DNA of 64,000 nucleotides, taken from contig NGBS01000021.1 in NCBI GenBank assembly GCA_002245135.1, forward strand, positions 79,746 to 143,745. The letters run 5' to 3'. Below the pieces are notes generated by a model that ran no database searches, was not told the DNA's origin, and worked only from the letters and a program-made list of their open reading frames with translations. Below are positions 36,224 to 48,759 of the stretch, piece after piece. The position numbers were made by a program, and so were the translations under genes. The DNA is from Proteromonas lacertae. Its lineage: Eukaryota > Sar > Bigyra > Opalinata > Proteromonadidae. Numbering within the stretch: position 1 is the stretch's first letter; every line of letters begins with the position of its first letter.

Positions 36224-38613
36224 TTATATTATCTTAGTAGGTAAAGCATATGGACTAAAATAACTACAATCTCCTCTTTGACCAACTTTCACATCTCCTT
36301 TTCTATCTCTATTATTACTACTTGCAAATTGTCCTACACAACTACAACTACCATCTTTTCTATTACATTTACCATGATTTGAACATTCAAAACATTTCCT
36401 AGTTCCTTTGTTATAATCTATAAAACCACTATTATCTACTACTAAATAACTATCTAAATCTTCATTACAATAGTAATAGAATCTTAAATGAATAATATTA
36501 TTTGTATCTTTACATATTTCATCACCTAATGATGTAATTGCTATACAAGCTGAAGAATCTTTACATGAAAATGGAACTATTTCTCTATTAATATATAACA
36601 ATAAAAACATATATATATATACTCTTTTAATTCAAATTTGTTATATAAACTATCAATAACTTCACTGAATTTTGAAGATTTTTTCACTTCTATTTCTCTT
36701 TCATTATACTTTAATATAGCACTCTCTTTAGTATCAGTACATGATATTTGCAGGAATGGAGGTTCTTCAGTATCAATATCACAATCATAAATATCAACTC
36801 CAAATGGACAAGTAACTTCTGAACAATTATAACCACCATATCCTTTATTACACTGACATTCACTAAGTATTGGTTTATTAGTACTACCTGGATGAACACT
36901 TTGGCATTTACCATTTGGCTCACAATTATTAGGACAACTCACTATAATAATAATATAACAATATAATAATAATATACTTTGTGAACAATCAGTACTTTCA
37001 TATCCTGGTCTACAGATACATCCTTTATTAATATCGCATTTACCCATATCACTACATACACTGAGTCTTTCAACAGGTGAAAACCATGAGTTAGCTTTAT
37101 TATCAAAACAAGTTGGTATATCACATTTATATCCCTTTTTATTATCATCACATTCACAATATGGATGTTTTTCTATTGAAGTAGTACCAACTGTATCTAT
37201 ATTAACTTCTTGAGATTTACCATTACAAACTATGTAATAATAATAATCATAATATATATATATATATATACATCCTGATTTCTTATATGGACTATCAATA
37301 CTATTGACAATTTGACAATTCCAACTCTTAACATAATCAATATCAAACATATAATCATCTAATACATATTTATTAGGATCAACAGTTACACAAGTACATT
37401 TTCCAGTGGAAGTATCACACTGTCCATTTCCTGAACATATTTTATATGTCTTTACACTTTGATAATGACATAAAAATACACCATCAGTTAAACAGAGAGG
37501 TTTTGGTTGTTTCTTTCTACTACCAACTTCATAATAATCAGGATCATTAGTAGAAGGTGCAGTTGTTGATTCAACTTTTAAATCATCGACATGATTACCA
37601 TTATTATCTGTTACTTTCAATATTCTTGCACTAATAAATATTAATATATAAATAATTAAATATAATTATATACTATGGATCAGTTACAAAGTTAAATTCC
37701 CATACAGTGGAAGATTGTAAATCAGTTTCTATATACTTATTATCAGCAGAATCTTCTTTAAGAAAACGTATTACAATGTCACTAACTATTCCTTTACTCT
37801 ATATATATATATATATATATATATGAATTCATAAATAATATACGATTATTAGATCTCTTAAATATTTATTATCTGCTCCATTATTAACTTGTATAATCAT
37901 CTGCCTACAATATTGGTTATTCTGCTTCATTGGATCACTTTCTTCACCACAATTGATAATTATTATTTTATATGGAAACTTACTTATATCATAAGCATGT
38001 TTATAAAATGAAACAGTATCATATTTATCTTTATTTTCTACAGCTCCTATTGGACAATTTCCTATATTAATATATAATATATAATAAATAATACTTTCAC
38101 TACAATCATATCCATACCATCCTTTATTACACATACAACCAAAGAATCTGTTTTTGTAAGGAAGAGTACTATCTTCTAGTGCATCTCCATTAGGTTTTAC
38201 ATAGTGATAATGTAATGCTGAAATTGATAAACAATTGCCATGACCATTACATAAACCTTTTTCAGGTAATGAAGGACAATCTGTTACTTGACATGATTTA
38301 CCTGTGAATCCTTCATCACATATACATTTACCATTTTGTTCATCACAAATACCTCTTCCAGAACACTCAATAAAAGATTCTGGGTCAAAACCCCAACTTG
38401 GTCCAGATGGACATTTTCCTATTGATCATTATTTGTTGAATATACGATGAGAACAATCTACACCAGTCCAGTCGTCAAAGCACTTACAAGTTTGTGATTT
38501 AGAACATAAACCATGACCACTATGAATAAAAATGAATATACATACCTGCACTTGTTAGGACAGATCGATAAAACCCCTTCTAAAGCTAGAAAAAAGAAGA
38601 AAAAGTGAAACAT
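36224..38613 (-). CDS. secreted EGF-like repeat protein 2
   Basis: ATG 38613 starts a signal peptide (MFHFFFFLALEGVLS) directly followed by ICPNKCSGHGLC. At least seven introns of about 26-60 nt split the gene, several with long (AT)n runs. EGF-like modules alternate with unstructured cysteine-poor segments: CSGRGICDEQNGKCIC, CNGHGNC, CMCNKGWYGYDCS, CSGNGQCDTSTGKC, CSDMGKCDINKGCIC, CPNNCEPNGKC, CSNHGKCNRKDGSC. The 'CP.G.SWGFDPE.FIECSGRGICD' spacing is the one also seen in heterokont surface and mastigoneme proteins. No membrane anchor is visible. It lies convergent with ORC5. Confidence 0.7.
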
Positions 38614-38756
38614 AAAAAATATGTTGGAATAACGACTCTATTTTTAATAATTGTCAAAGAATTAAAGTAAAGACATAAATAGACTATAAACAACAATTCT
38701 GAAACAAACATACAACATTAACTTATTTACGGAGAATATAAAAGTTTGAAGAAAAA

Positions 38757-39687
38757 TTAAATTCTGAAAATGATCATTCTTGGATTACCACCATAATCAC
38801 ATGCAAATTTCACAACAGTATATCCAAACTGTTTTAATAATTTCATTATACTTTCTTTTTGATCATAGCCAATTTCAATCACACAATATCCAGTATGTTT
38901 AAGCAAGTATGGAACTATATTAAATATCTGCATATATGATTCTAACCCAGTATAACCTGGAGTTAATGCTATTTTCGGTTCATATTCTTTTATTTCTGGT
39001 GATAGTTTCAAATAATCATTATATCTTATATATGGAGGATTTGAAATAATAATATCAAATTTAGATGGGAAAAGAGAAATATTTGTATTAATAAACGATT
39101 CTATTATATATATAATAATAAATATATATGATATTACTGTTTAATAAATTACTTCTAAATGATTGATTCAAATCATGAATATTCTTATAAGACACTTTCA
39201 ATGCTTCTATTGATATATCTGTTCCAAAACCTGTTGCATTAGGATATTCTTGTAATAAAGAACATAATAAACATCCACTACCTACTCCTAAGTCTAAAAT
39301 TGAAATATTGTGATTGGAATTAAACAAGGACTATATTAATGTAAATATTATAATACTTCTGATTATTTATACTGATGTATGTTCTATTAGAATTTCTGAA
39401 TCGTATCTTGGTATTAGCACGTTTGGATTTACATAGTAATTGTGTTTCCAGAAGTATTGTTGTTGTGTAATATATTGAAGTGGTTCATTATTCTTCAAGC
39501 GATTAATATATGATTTAAATAAGTCATATTGTTGTATGTTAAGATAATTTTTCCTGTTATTTAAATACCACACGTTTGAATATTCTTCATTTTTAGCATA
39601 TGCGATCAATCTTGCAACATTTCTTTCTGATCCAGCTAATTTAGAAAATTCTTTTATTATTTGGAGTATTGATAACTCATTAACCAT
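38757..39687 (-). CDS. HEMK1: HemK/PrmC-type protein-glutamine methyltransferase
   Basis: Three exons, 283 residues, frame-perfect (introns 42 and 37 nt). It methylates the Gln of the GGQ loop in class I release factors. An N-terminal helical substrate-binding domain leads to PLQYITQQQYFWKHNYYVNPNVLIPR, the family hallmark before the fold. The SAM motif is ILDLGVGSGCLLCSLL, and the catalytic loop is IIISNPPYIR. The C-terminus carries TPGYTGLESYMQIF and YCVIEIGYDQ. A mitochondrial role is likely by homology; no strong presequence is visible. Confidence 0.88.
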
Positions 39688-39735
39688 TTAATTTTTGATT
39701 TAAAACATCAAACAAGTTTGACATTTCATTTTTAA

Positions 39736-40925
39736 ATGCTGAAGTTTGGAGCAAGAGTTCACAGACAAGTACATAATTTTATTGTTTATTGTTGCTAGAT
39801 TAATGCATTTCACAAAAAATCATTACTCATAACAAAGAGATCTTTTGTTGAGACTTTGAAAGATGAATATGGTGCAATGGATTCATCAGGTGAGACATGC
39901 ACAATTGAAAATTTCAAATTAGAGAGTGGAATTGTTCTACCAAAAGTAGATATTAGATATCGTGCATATGGCAAATTGAACAAAAAGAAAGATAATACAA
40001 TGATTATTTGTCATGCATTAACAGGAAATGCATCAATTGAAAGTTGGTGGGGAGAAATGTTGGGAGAGAATAAACCCTTCGATCCCAAGAAGTATTACAT
40101 TATCTGTGCCAATATATTAGGATCATGTTATGGTAGTACAGGTCCAACATCAATCAATCCAAAAACAGGTAAAAAATATGGAGGTGATTGGCCAATCATA
40201 TCTGTAAGAGATAATGTAATAGCAAATCACAAAATACTTGAAGAAAAGGGAATTAATAAAATCAACTGTGTAATAGGTGGAAGTCTTGGAGGAATGCAGA
40301 CTTTAGAATGGTTGTTATTATATGGAAAAAATGAAATTGAAAAAGGAATAATTCTATCATGTGGTGCTTATCACACTCCTTGGCAAATTGGATGGAATGA
40401 ATGTCAAAGAGACGCAATAATGAATGACATAAACTATAACAATGGAAATTATTATGAGACTGAGAAAATACCTTTTGATGGCTTGAGTTTGGCTCGTAAA
40501 ATTGCAATGATTACTTACCGTTCTTATACTGGTTATCATAATAAATTTGAATTAGATAATGAAGAGAGGAATGTCCAAACATATTTGAAGTATCAAGGTC
40601 AGAAGTTTAACAGTAGATTCGATAGTAATAGTTATATTGCATTGACAAGAATGATGGATACTCATAATGTGGGCAGAAATAGAGGAGGATATATTGTATA
40701 ATAATATATATAATGAAATAGAAAGCATTAGAATCAATCACAAATAAGTGTTTGATATTAGGAGTAAATAGTGATATGTTATATCCAATCAGTGAGCAGA
40801 AAGAATTACATAAATATATTAAGAATAGTAGATTTGTGACAATTAAAAGTATTGAAGGTCATGATGGTTTTTTATTAGAACAAGATCAGATTAGTAAAGA
40901 AATGTTGAAATTTTTGAATGAGTAG
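39736..40925 (+). CDS. homoserine O-acetyltransferase (MetX/Met2 type)
   Basis: Three exons, 377 residues, frame-perfect (introns 30 and 26 nt). It transfers an acyl group to homoserine in methionine synthesis; the succinyl or serine variants of the family cannot be excluded. Alpha/beta-hydrolase fold: early GPTSINPKTGKKYG, the nucleophile elbow CVIGGSLGGMQTLEWLL (Ser), the late acid in LGVNSDMLYP (Asp), and GHDGFLLE (His). The first exon MLKFGARVHRQ and following basic residues resemble an organelle presequence. The start overlaps the HemK promoter side by 48 bp spacing, so the two share a divergent promoter. Confidence 0.9.
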
Positions 40926-41032
40926 ATATTAGTTTTTTTTTCTTATTTTTGGTTAATGACTTAATTTTTAAAATTTTACTCTTCTTTTGTTAGAATCCAT
41001 TAAAAACAATTCAAATAATAATAATAATAAAT

Positions 41033-42858
41033 TTAACACATAATAGGCCTTTGAGGCAAGCATAAACTATAAAATATGGATGGATTAAACACACTTTTAT
41101 CTCTCCAACAACAACCATAACTTTTATATCCTCCTCCGCACATATTACACTGTTTATTAACAACAGAATTATAATCATCTTCACCAATATAATGGGGATC
41201 TAATATCAAATAATTCACATCTCTTGTTTCTTCATTTATTCTTATTCCTAAGAGTGTAAAAGCTAATTGATTTCCACCAATCATTATTGGAGCTCCAACT
41301 CTTCTAAAATGATCAATTAATGCATTTGTTTTGTTTTCTATTTCATCTCCTCTATTTAAAATAATAAATTTACTTTCTATTCCTAATAATTGATTGATCA
41401 CATAACCAATTTCTTGAGATCCAATCCATTCATGTGAATCAATAAAACTGGACGGTTTATCACCAATTTTAACTAAAGTCTTTTGAATCTCTTTAATTGT
41501 TGGTATATTTTTATTATCTTTATATTTTTCATCTTCATCAGCATAATGATTCTCAATAAAGAATGAATAAATCGATTGTAATGATCTATAAGCACAACCC
41601 CATCCACTATCTCTTTCACCATCTTGTAAATAATGATAATATCTATAATCACCATCAATTAAATATTCTTTTATATTATTATTACTCTCATCATTACTTT
41701 TAATATGTCTATGAACATTCAATAAATGAATGCTTTTTGATTTTGTTTCAGTTTTTGAAGCTGTATTATCATCATTTACATCATTCATTATGTTATACTT
41801 TGAGAATATAAATCTATCTTTTTGATATCCAAATATATTGTGAATTATATCTCTTTTATTATCAAATAAACACATATTTATTAATCCTTTTTGAAATGGA
41901 GAAAATATAAACATTTCTGTTTTTGTTATGTTATATTTTATTCTACATTGAATTAGATAATATATTTCATCTATTATATTTTGTTTTATTGTTTTATATA
42001 CATCTGATACAGTTGTATTATCTTCTTTTATAAAGTATAGAGTTAAACAGCATTTCAAATTTAACATATCTATTATAAATAACAAACAAAATAAAATATA
42101 CAATAGGATTCAATAAATTGATTTGTCATTTCTAATTTTCTATTCTCTTCATTCATATTCTTTGTTGAAATAAATGGAAATATTTGTAACATTTTACCAT
42201 ATTTATTATTACTAATCATATCACTTTCTTCATTTAATAGTAAATCTACTTTATCATTGTTTGTATCACTTATTTCATTTCCATTCTTTGTCATTAACAT
42301 ATAATTGCTTAATAACCCATTTATATCACTTTTTATCATTTTAGATACTTCTGCTTCTGGTTTTATAATTTGAAGAGGCAACTTGCAGTAAATAAGATAA
42401 AGATTATCTTTCTTTGATAAATCTAAATTTTGATTGATTTTCATAGCTTCTCCATTTGGATTTGTGAAACATATAATTGCATCACTATTGCAAAATATTA
42501 ATATTTATATATAATACTTTTTTTGAAAAGCAATTATTTCACAGTTTTCTTTTGATTTAACTATTTCTTGATTTTCTGTTGATATATTTTCCAATAGAGC
42601 TATAAATAAATTATATAAGAGAAATACATGATTCTGGAAGTTTATTTGATTGGAATAACAAACCAATAAAAGGATATTGACAAAATACTCTATCTCTATC
42701 TTCATTTGCATTTAGCAACGTCTGGAAAACAAAATATTCATTCTGTGAACTCTTAAGTCCATACAAACAAAAAACATCTAATGTAGAATAAATATGAAAT
42801 AAATGCCTTCTAGATTAGCACATTTTGGTAGTACATTTACAAAATTAATAATAGACAT
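41033..42858 (-). CDS. UFSP2: UFM1-specific protease 2
   Basis: The C-terminal C78 peptidase domain is unmistakable: YYHYLQDGERDSGWGCAYRS with the catalytic Cys, GDKPSSFIDSHEWIGSQEI, PIMIGGNQLAFTLLG, and LILDPHYIGEDD supplying the Asp and His, ending LCLPQRPIMC. An about 300-residue N-terminal region precedes it (Asn/Lys-rich insertions; LFQSNKLPES; AIICFTNPNGEAM). UFSP2 matures UFM1 and removes it from targets at the ER. The start is uncertain: Met at 42858 (MSIINFVNVLPK), joined over a 45-nt intron to YVFCLYGLKSS, is the best model. Further introns lie near 42600, 42510 and 42090. Confidence 0.85.
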
Positions 42859-43054
42859 ACTACAAAACAGTCAGAAGATTAGAAAAATTAAAATGAATGA
42901 ATTACAAAAATAGATTCGTTTCAAGAAATGAATAACATCGACTTATTCATCATATACAATTTTTTTAGATCAAAATGTATTATATATTAAATTAAATTAT
43001 TAAATTTTGCTTATACTTTAATTTAATTCAAAGTAATGTAAATCACTTAATAAC

Positions 43055-44167
43055 TTAAATATATTCTGCAGTTTCAGTACAAGCTAATCCATAATATCCA
43101 TTAAAACATTCACACAACCCAGTCTCCACATTACACAATCCATTATTACTACAAATAGAAGGTTTATATTTCTCTTTATCAACATCAGGTATAGTATTAG
43201 AAATAGTAAAGCCAACATAAGTAGGACTATTTTCTCCTCTACTAATCATCCCATGAAATCCATTTCCATTATTAGCACCATGTTTATAATAATAACTACC
43301 AACATCTAATTGTAATTTACCTAATATTTGAATTGGACTAATTCTACCACTTTGATGCTTTCCATACAGTATTGTCACTTGATTTAATGTCTTCATTTCA
43401 TAATCAATATCTAATTTTATATCTTTTAAATCAATTATTTCATTAGGAAATTTAGATATTTGATTAAACCATGATTCTTTATTCATTAATTGAATTAAAC
43501 CACTATAATACAATCTACCATAAGAATCTTCATATTCAATATAAGCTGTATCACTTTCAGTTGGCTGAGGATCAAATTTTATTGTTTGCTTATAAGGTAT
43601 ATCTGGCGTACAAGTTTGATAACCTAATGCACATCTTCTCCTTTGACAAGAATAACCACTATATTCAGAATCACATAAACATTTAAATCGATGATTTGGG
43701 TTTGTATTCTGTTTCATTTCTTCGTAATCCATTTCACAGGTTCTATCATCTAATGGATGGGTTTGTTTAAAATCTATTTCGTCCTGAGAAATTGCTTTTA
43801 TCTCAACACAGATTCCATGTCCATTACAGTTGTTTGGACAACTTCGAATTTCACATGCTTTGCCTTCATAGTATGAATTACATTCACATTCACCAGTATT
43901 TCTGTTACAAGTACCATGTTCACTACATTCAGCATATACTCTATCTGGATCATCAGTTTGTGGATAATCTTCACCATAAGAATCTCCAAAAGGGCAAGAT
44001 CCTATCATATCTATATAATATAATATACTTATCGAACAATCATTTCCTCTCCAACCTGAATTGCAGATACATAATCCCATATTACAAATTCCATGCTCAC
44101 TACACATATTTGGACATATTTGACATTGCACAAACACAGCAAGAGATAAAAGAAATATAAAGTTCAT
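43055..44167 (-). CDS. secreted EGF-like protein 3 (mastigoneme-like spacing)
   Basis: Two exons, 361 residues; a 27-nt intron near 44010-44036. Signal peptide MNFIFLLSLAVFVQCQ. It then carries ICPNMCSEHGICNMGLCIC, CPFGDSYGEDYPQTDDPDRV leading to ECSEHGTCNRNTGECEC, CPNNCNGHGIC, CLCDSEYSGYSCQRRRC, a central non-EGF domain of about 120 residues, and a last CSNNGLCNVETGLCEC module. The order CPFG / AECS / CPNxC matches the first modules of proteins reported from heterokont flagellar hairs and oomycetes. It lacks a C-terminal anchor. It is the shortest and cleanest of the three related EGF genes. Confidence 0.75.
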   Translation of the reverse strand: MNFIFLLSLAVFVQCQICPNMCSEHGICNMGLCICNSGWRGNDCSISILYYIDMIGSCPFGDSYGEDYPQTDDPDRVYAECSEHGTCNRNTGECECNSYYEGKACEIRSCPNNCNGHGICVEIKAISQDEIDFKQTHPLDDRTCEMDYEEMKQNTNPNHRFKCLCDSEYSGYSCQRRRCALGYQTCTPDIPYKQTIKFDPQPTESDTAYIEYEDSYGRLYYSGLIQLMNKESWFNQISKFPNEIIDLKDIKLDIDYEMKTLNQVTILYGKHQSGRISPIQILGKLQLDVGSYYYKHGANNGNGFHGMISRGENSPTYVGFTISNTIPDVDKEKYKPSICSNNGLCNVETGLCECFNGYYGLACTETAEYI

Positions 44168-44716
44168 TGAAACGGATCTATTTCATTAAATGATCCAATT
44201 TCATTTTATCAAAATTCTCATGTTTGATGTTGTATGTTATTTAGAAAACATTATCAATAGGATGAAAAAGTAGTACGACAAGATGTGATACAATTTTACT
44301 ATCTTATTCTTAATTCAAATTCTCATGAATGTTTGTACTGTAAGATTTAATATGACAACATGATATATGAGTGTGAAATAACTAGAATGTACACTTTAAA
44401 TTAATAAATAAGATAAATGATAGAAATGTAGTTTAAAATTAGAATATACTGCTAATGGTTTAAATTATTTTAAATTTGCATAATTTTTGTGATTATAAAA
44501 TTAACAATAAAAACTTTTATGTTTTTAAGAAATTTTAATTTTCTCTCTAACAAGACATGTTTATTACATTTTTAACTTATTTTAATATTCCTATAGTTAT
44601 ATTTGTTAATAACAAATCTAGTACACATTAAATAGCTAAGTAAAACTGAAGTAATAGTAAAATTTAATGAAAAAAACTCAAGCTTGGGCTTGAATAAACC
44701 CAACATAATTTAAGAA
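44168..44716. other. 549-bp divergent intergenic region
   Basis: AT-rich spacer between EGF protein 3 (minus) and the glycosyltransferase (plus). No ORF, RNA or repeat that I can support. Confidence 0.5.
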
Positions 44717-45994
44717 ATGCGTTATCTAAAAGTTTGTGGAGCGCTTTTTATCGCTTCGTGTGTAATATTGATATATATACTCGGTCCCTCACATGAGCCC
44801 AACATACCACACCCAATTGAGCCATTCACAGAATCACCGACTTCTTATTTCTCAACTCTTCCAGAAACATCAAAAGAAATTTATATAGTACCACCAAGAA
44901 AGCCAGCCAGCTATGTTCCAAAAAGATCCGATTTAGAGTCATTCTTTGGTAACCCACCGTCTATAATATCTATATATTCAGAGAAGCATCGTTTGTGGAT
45001 GAAGGAGATTGAAACAAAGTCTACAACTCCCGTATTGCAGTATCATCCTCATCCTAACCTTGGAATAAGTAACAAAATGAGAGGTTTAATGTCAGCTACA
45101 TTATTTGCTATGTTAACAGATCGAGCATTAATAACAACTCAATGGAGAACAATTAAGGATTATTTCAAATTACCTATTGACATTTCACATGAACTGAATA
45201 ATTTCAAACCAACAGTAAAACATGCAGATTATGAAAATTGCTTTGATAAAGATGAAATTAGACAATTAATAGATGAATCAGCTCCTCGAATAATATTCTC
45301 AACATTTTGTGATATAGTAAGTGATTTATTATCATCAAAGGATTATACACGGCAATTATTAGATGCTGGATTAATTACAGAATCTGCTGATACAGTTGAT
45401 GAAAAATCAATACAAATCAGATATTTTCTATATAAGTATTTCTTCATTCCTTCAAAATCAGTTCAAAAAATAATATCAACTGAAAAAATGAAGTGGAAAA
45501 GTAATAGTTATATAATTGGAATTCATATCAGACAGAATCACATAGGTTGGGAAGATAATACGATCAAATTCCTCTCTCAGAATGGTATAGACAACATAAT
45601 AGAAGAAGCAGTGAAATTGACCAATAGAATTCAAATGAACAGTAATAATATGACAAATGTAAAATGGTTTATTTCAAGTGATAATTCAACTACTATTCAG
45701 TTGTTACAGAAGTCTCCATTATATTCATCCTATATAACCACTATCAATGGATATGAGAAGCTGCATTCTAGGGATAGTGGGAAATTTACTAGAAGTAGTT
45801 ATCTTGCTACTGTTGCTGATTTAATGTTATTATCTCAATGCAATTCATTGTTATTAACGAAAGATAGTACTTTTAGTGAGATAGGATATTATAGAAATAG
45901 AATTATATTGAATAAATTCTTAAAGTCAAATATGAAGGAATATAACGAAGTTAAATTCTTTATTGATGATAATTTTGTTGATAGTATCCTATAG
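44717..45994 (+). CDS. fucosyltransferase-like type II membrane protein
   Basis: Single exon, 425 residues. N-terminal signal anchor (CGALFIASCVILIYILG) with a short cytoplasmic side, then a Pro/Ser-rich stem, fitting a Golgi enzyme. The catalytic part starts HPHPNLGISNKMRGLMSATLFAMLTDRALI, resembling the N-lobe of plant GT37 fucosyltransferases. IIGIHIRQNH gives the HxR-type GDP-fucose motif, followed by WFISSDNSTTIQLL and DLMLLSQCNSLLLTKDSTFSEIGYY, like the donor-site end of that fold. Family is inferred from these motifs; donor and acceptor are unknown. The absence of introns is unusual here, and the hAT element lies 60 bp downstream. Confidence 0.6.
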   Translation: MRYLKVCGALFIASCVILIYILGPSHEPNIPHPIEPFTESPTSYFSTLPETSKEIYIVPPRKPASYVPKRSDLESFFGNPPSIISIYSEKHRLWMKEIETKSTTPVLQYHPHPNLGISNKMRGLMSATLFAMLTDRALITTQWRTIKDYFKLPIDISHELNNFKPTVKHADYENCFDKDEIRQLIDESAPRIIFSTFCDIVSDLLSSKDYTRQLLDAGLITESADTVDEKSIQIRYFLYKYFFIPSKSVQKIISTEKMKWKSNSYIIGIHIRQNHIGWEDNTIKFLSQNGIDNIIEEAVKLTNRIQMNSNNMTNVKWFISSDNSTTIQLLQKSPLYSSYITTINGYEKLHSRDSGKFTRSSYLATVADLMLLSQCNSLLLTKDSTFSEIGYYRNRIILNKFLKSNMKEYNEVKFFIDDNFVDSIL

Positions 45995-46054
45995 CAGGGT
46001 ATTTTGAAGTGATTTTTGATAAATCTTCACATAAATTAATTATTTAATCTTATA

Positions 46055-48759
46055 TCTGGGTTCGATAAAGGGCGTCCTTTTCGAATTTTGCCCTATTTTT
46101 GCCCCTTTTTTTCAGCTGAAAAGAAGCCTGCCCCTTACTGCTCGGGCATAGTAATATTACCATGTGTTATGCTGTAGTATATTTTTTCTGATTTTTTGTT
46201 ATAACTTTTCCATATTATCATCTAGATATACTAACATATGTTAAAAAGGATATATTATTGTGTATTATAGCATAATAGTCATCTACTTTTCTTATGATTA
46301 TATAATATCATATGTTTATGCATATATACTAATTATATAGAATATACATACTGTATATCATATTCTGATATGCATATATATACATTATGTACATTTCAAG
46401 GTGATTGACGTCACTGAACATAAATGAAATTTATATAATAAATAATTTTGTATATTACACATATATCATATAGATAATTAAGAAGTATAGCTATAGAATG
46501 GGTATTTTCAGTTAATTGATAATCAATAGTACTTGTTATGATAATAACATAATATATTTCATAAACTAATAGAAAAACTATTTCAAAATTACTATTTAGT
46601 ATATTTTGCATACTACTTAATGTATTTCAAGCAATTATTTGAATACTTAGAAAATGGTTTGAGAATTTCGAGCTATCATTTTGCATTTCAATTGTATATG
46701 GGTAAAACGAGAGATGCTGTGTATAGATACTTTAATGAAGATGTGGTGTTAAAGAAACCCCTTGAAAAATACAACAGAATTCAATGCAGAAGGTGCAAGG
46801 CAATGATTATTGCTCATTGCACTAATTTGAAACGTCATTACAAAAAGTATAAATATATTTATTATATTTATTAAATTAGATGTAGTGAAAAGCTAATCCA
46901 ATCAAAACTTACATAATTGAGATATGATGAACGTGCAATAAACTTAATGGTGACCAAATATCTTATAGAAAATAACTTAGCTTTCAGAACCATACAATCT
47001 AAATCCTTTAAAAATCTAATATATACATTAAATCCAACTACAAAGTCAATAACAATAAACAAAATAAAAGCATCAATGAACGAAGAAGCAGAAAGAATAG
47101 TAAAGGAAATTGTAGATAACAGTAAAATATGTATAATTGTGGACGCTTGGAAATCAGTAACCAATGAAAACGTTATTAATTTGGCAATAAAGAAAAGCAG
47201 TGATATTTCGTTTTTGGAATCCATTTATTTACATAAACGAGAAACATCAGAAAATATAGTGGAATTAATAATTCAAACATTAGTGAAGTATAAACTAGAT
47301 ATTAAAAACATTGTTGCTGTGAGTAGTGATAACAACTACACCATGAAAAAGATAAGTAGTATTTTAGAGAAAAAAATAAATAGACCTGTAGTAAAGTTTG
47401 GATGTTTAGCACACATCCTAAACTTAATCAGTAAAAAAGTATTCGAAATAGAGAAATACAAAAAAGTGATAGTCATGTGTAATGACATTATTCATAAGTT
47501 AAATAATAATCAAAAGATTAGAGAAACTATATATTCAATTATACAAAAAAAATATCCAAATACGCAAGGGTTGTGATACGAGATGGTCAAGCTATAGCGA
47601 TGTATTTAGAAAAATATTACTCAATAAAGAAATTTTATTACAGATAAAATTATTAAAGGAAGAAGATATACAAGAAATTAAAGAATGCTACAAGATTGCA
47701 AAATATATTTCCACAAATATACACTTATTATGCAAAGATTCATCTACATTAAATGATGGTTTCAGAATATTGACCAAAATTAAAAGAAAGTTAATGAAAA
47801 GGTCATCAAGTGAAAAAGAACTTATTAAAGACATTATAAAAAAGAGACTAGACATGCAAACTACAGCATTTTAGCTCTATATGAATTTTTAGACATAAAC
47901 AGTAAACATAAATTTTCAGACATGGAGAAGGATAATATAAAAAGATATATATTATCTAAATTCAGCCCTATTTTAAATCAGAAAGCATTAAATGAGATTT
48001 ATCATTTTGAAAGAAGAAAACCATACTGCAAAAAGTGCCCTTCAGATATATTTTCGAAAAAGATATCAACTAATATATGGTACAATATGTATGGAGTTTT
48101 TTACCCAAATGTTAAGAAGCTATATGATATTCTTTCAACTATTCCTGTCACAAGCTCATTTATTGAACGTTCATTTAGTATTGAGGGAATAGTTCATAAT
48201 CATATTAGAAATAAATTACAGCTTAATACTATAAATAATATTTTAAGAATAAAATATGATTTATTAAAAGAAAAAAACAAAGAAAAAGATATAAATGAAG
48301 ATGATAATGATATTAGTGAAGAAGAATATAATTTAGATGTGCTGAATGAAATTGATAACAATATAGTATATGACACTTTAGATTATCAATGTTCTGGTGA
48401 TGAAGATGAAAGTTCTGGTAGTTCTAGCGATGAAGGTTTAAGTGATGAAAGTTCTAGTGATGAAGGTTTTAGTGATGAAGGATCTCAAAGCCCTTACTTT
48501 TAAGGCTATTATTATAATGAAATATTATTGTTTGTTATTGTTATAAGATAATAATACATAATTATGAAAAGAATAAATATTTTTATAGCGTTTAATATCC
48601 CTAAAATCGCACAAAATATAAAAATTCAAATAAAATAATTGAAAAGGGCAAATTGTACCCTTTTCTATTTTTAGATAGTATAAAGGACGCCCCTTTCAAT
48701 TTTTGCCCGGGACATGCCCTTGTCCCGCCACTGCCCTGTCCCTTTATTATTCAACCCAG
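46055..48759 (+). mobile_element. hAT-superfamily DNA transposon, decayed
   Basis: 2,705 bp flanked by a perfect 8-bp target duplication TCTTATAT (46047-46054 and 48760-48767). Ends are imperfect inverted repeats: CTGGGTTCGATAAAGGGCG on the left and, inverted, CTGGGTTGAATAATAAAGGG on the right, with further GC-rich subterminal AAGGGGCG/GCCC motifs that stand out in this AT-rich DNA. The interior encodes a broken hAT transposase. It lies between the fucosyltransferase-like gene and the NT5DC gene and breaks neither. Confidence 0.9.
46620..48503 (+). pseudogene. hAT transposase, broken
   Basis: A BED zinc finger (RCKAMIIAHCTNLKRHYKK), the hAT core (CIIVDAWKSVTNENVI; FGCLAHILNLI; CDTRWSSYSDVF), and the C-terminal dimerisation region (VTSSFIERSFSIEGIVHNHIRNKL) are all present in order. 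A 33-nt intron near 46847-46879 can be drawn. After it the frame meets a stop at 46914-46916. Further frame changes fall just before CDTRW (about 47576) and near 47870. The tail is Ser/Asp/Glu-rich. It should make no full transposase, though the ends may still be mobilised in trans. Confidence 0.85.

Noticed and set aside
37801-37824. CRISPR-like or other array
   Set aside because: A plain AT dinucleotide run with no spacers, inside a eukaryotic intron.
41033-42103. ATG4-like cysteine protease
   Set aside because: The GWGCAYRS motif first suggested ATG4, but YYHYLQDG, EWIGSQEI, the DPHY end and LCLPQRP are UFSP2 features.
46055-46150. Long terminal repeat of a retroelement
   Set aside because: The ends are inverted, not direct, with an 8-bp duplication and hAT protein motifs.
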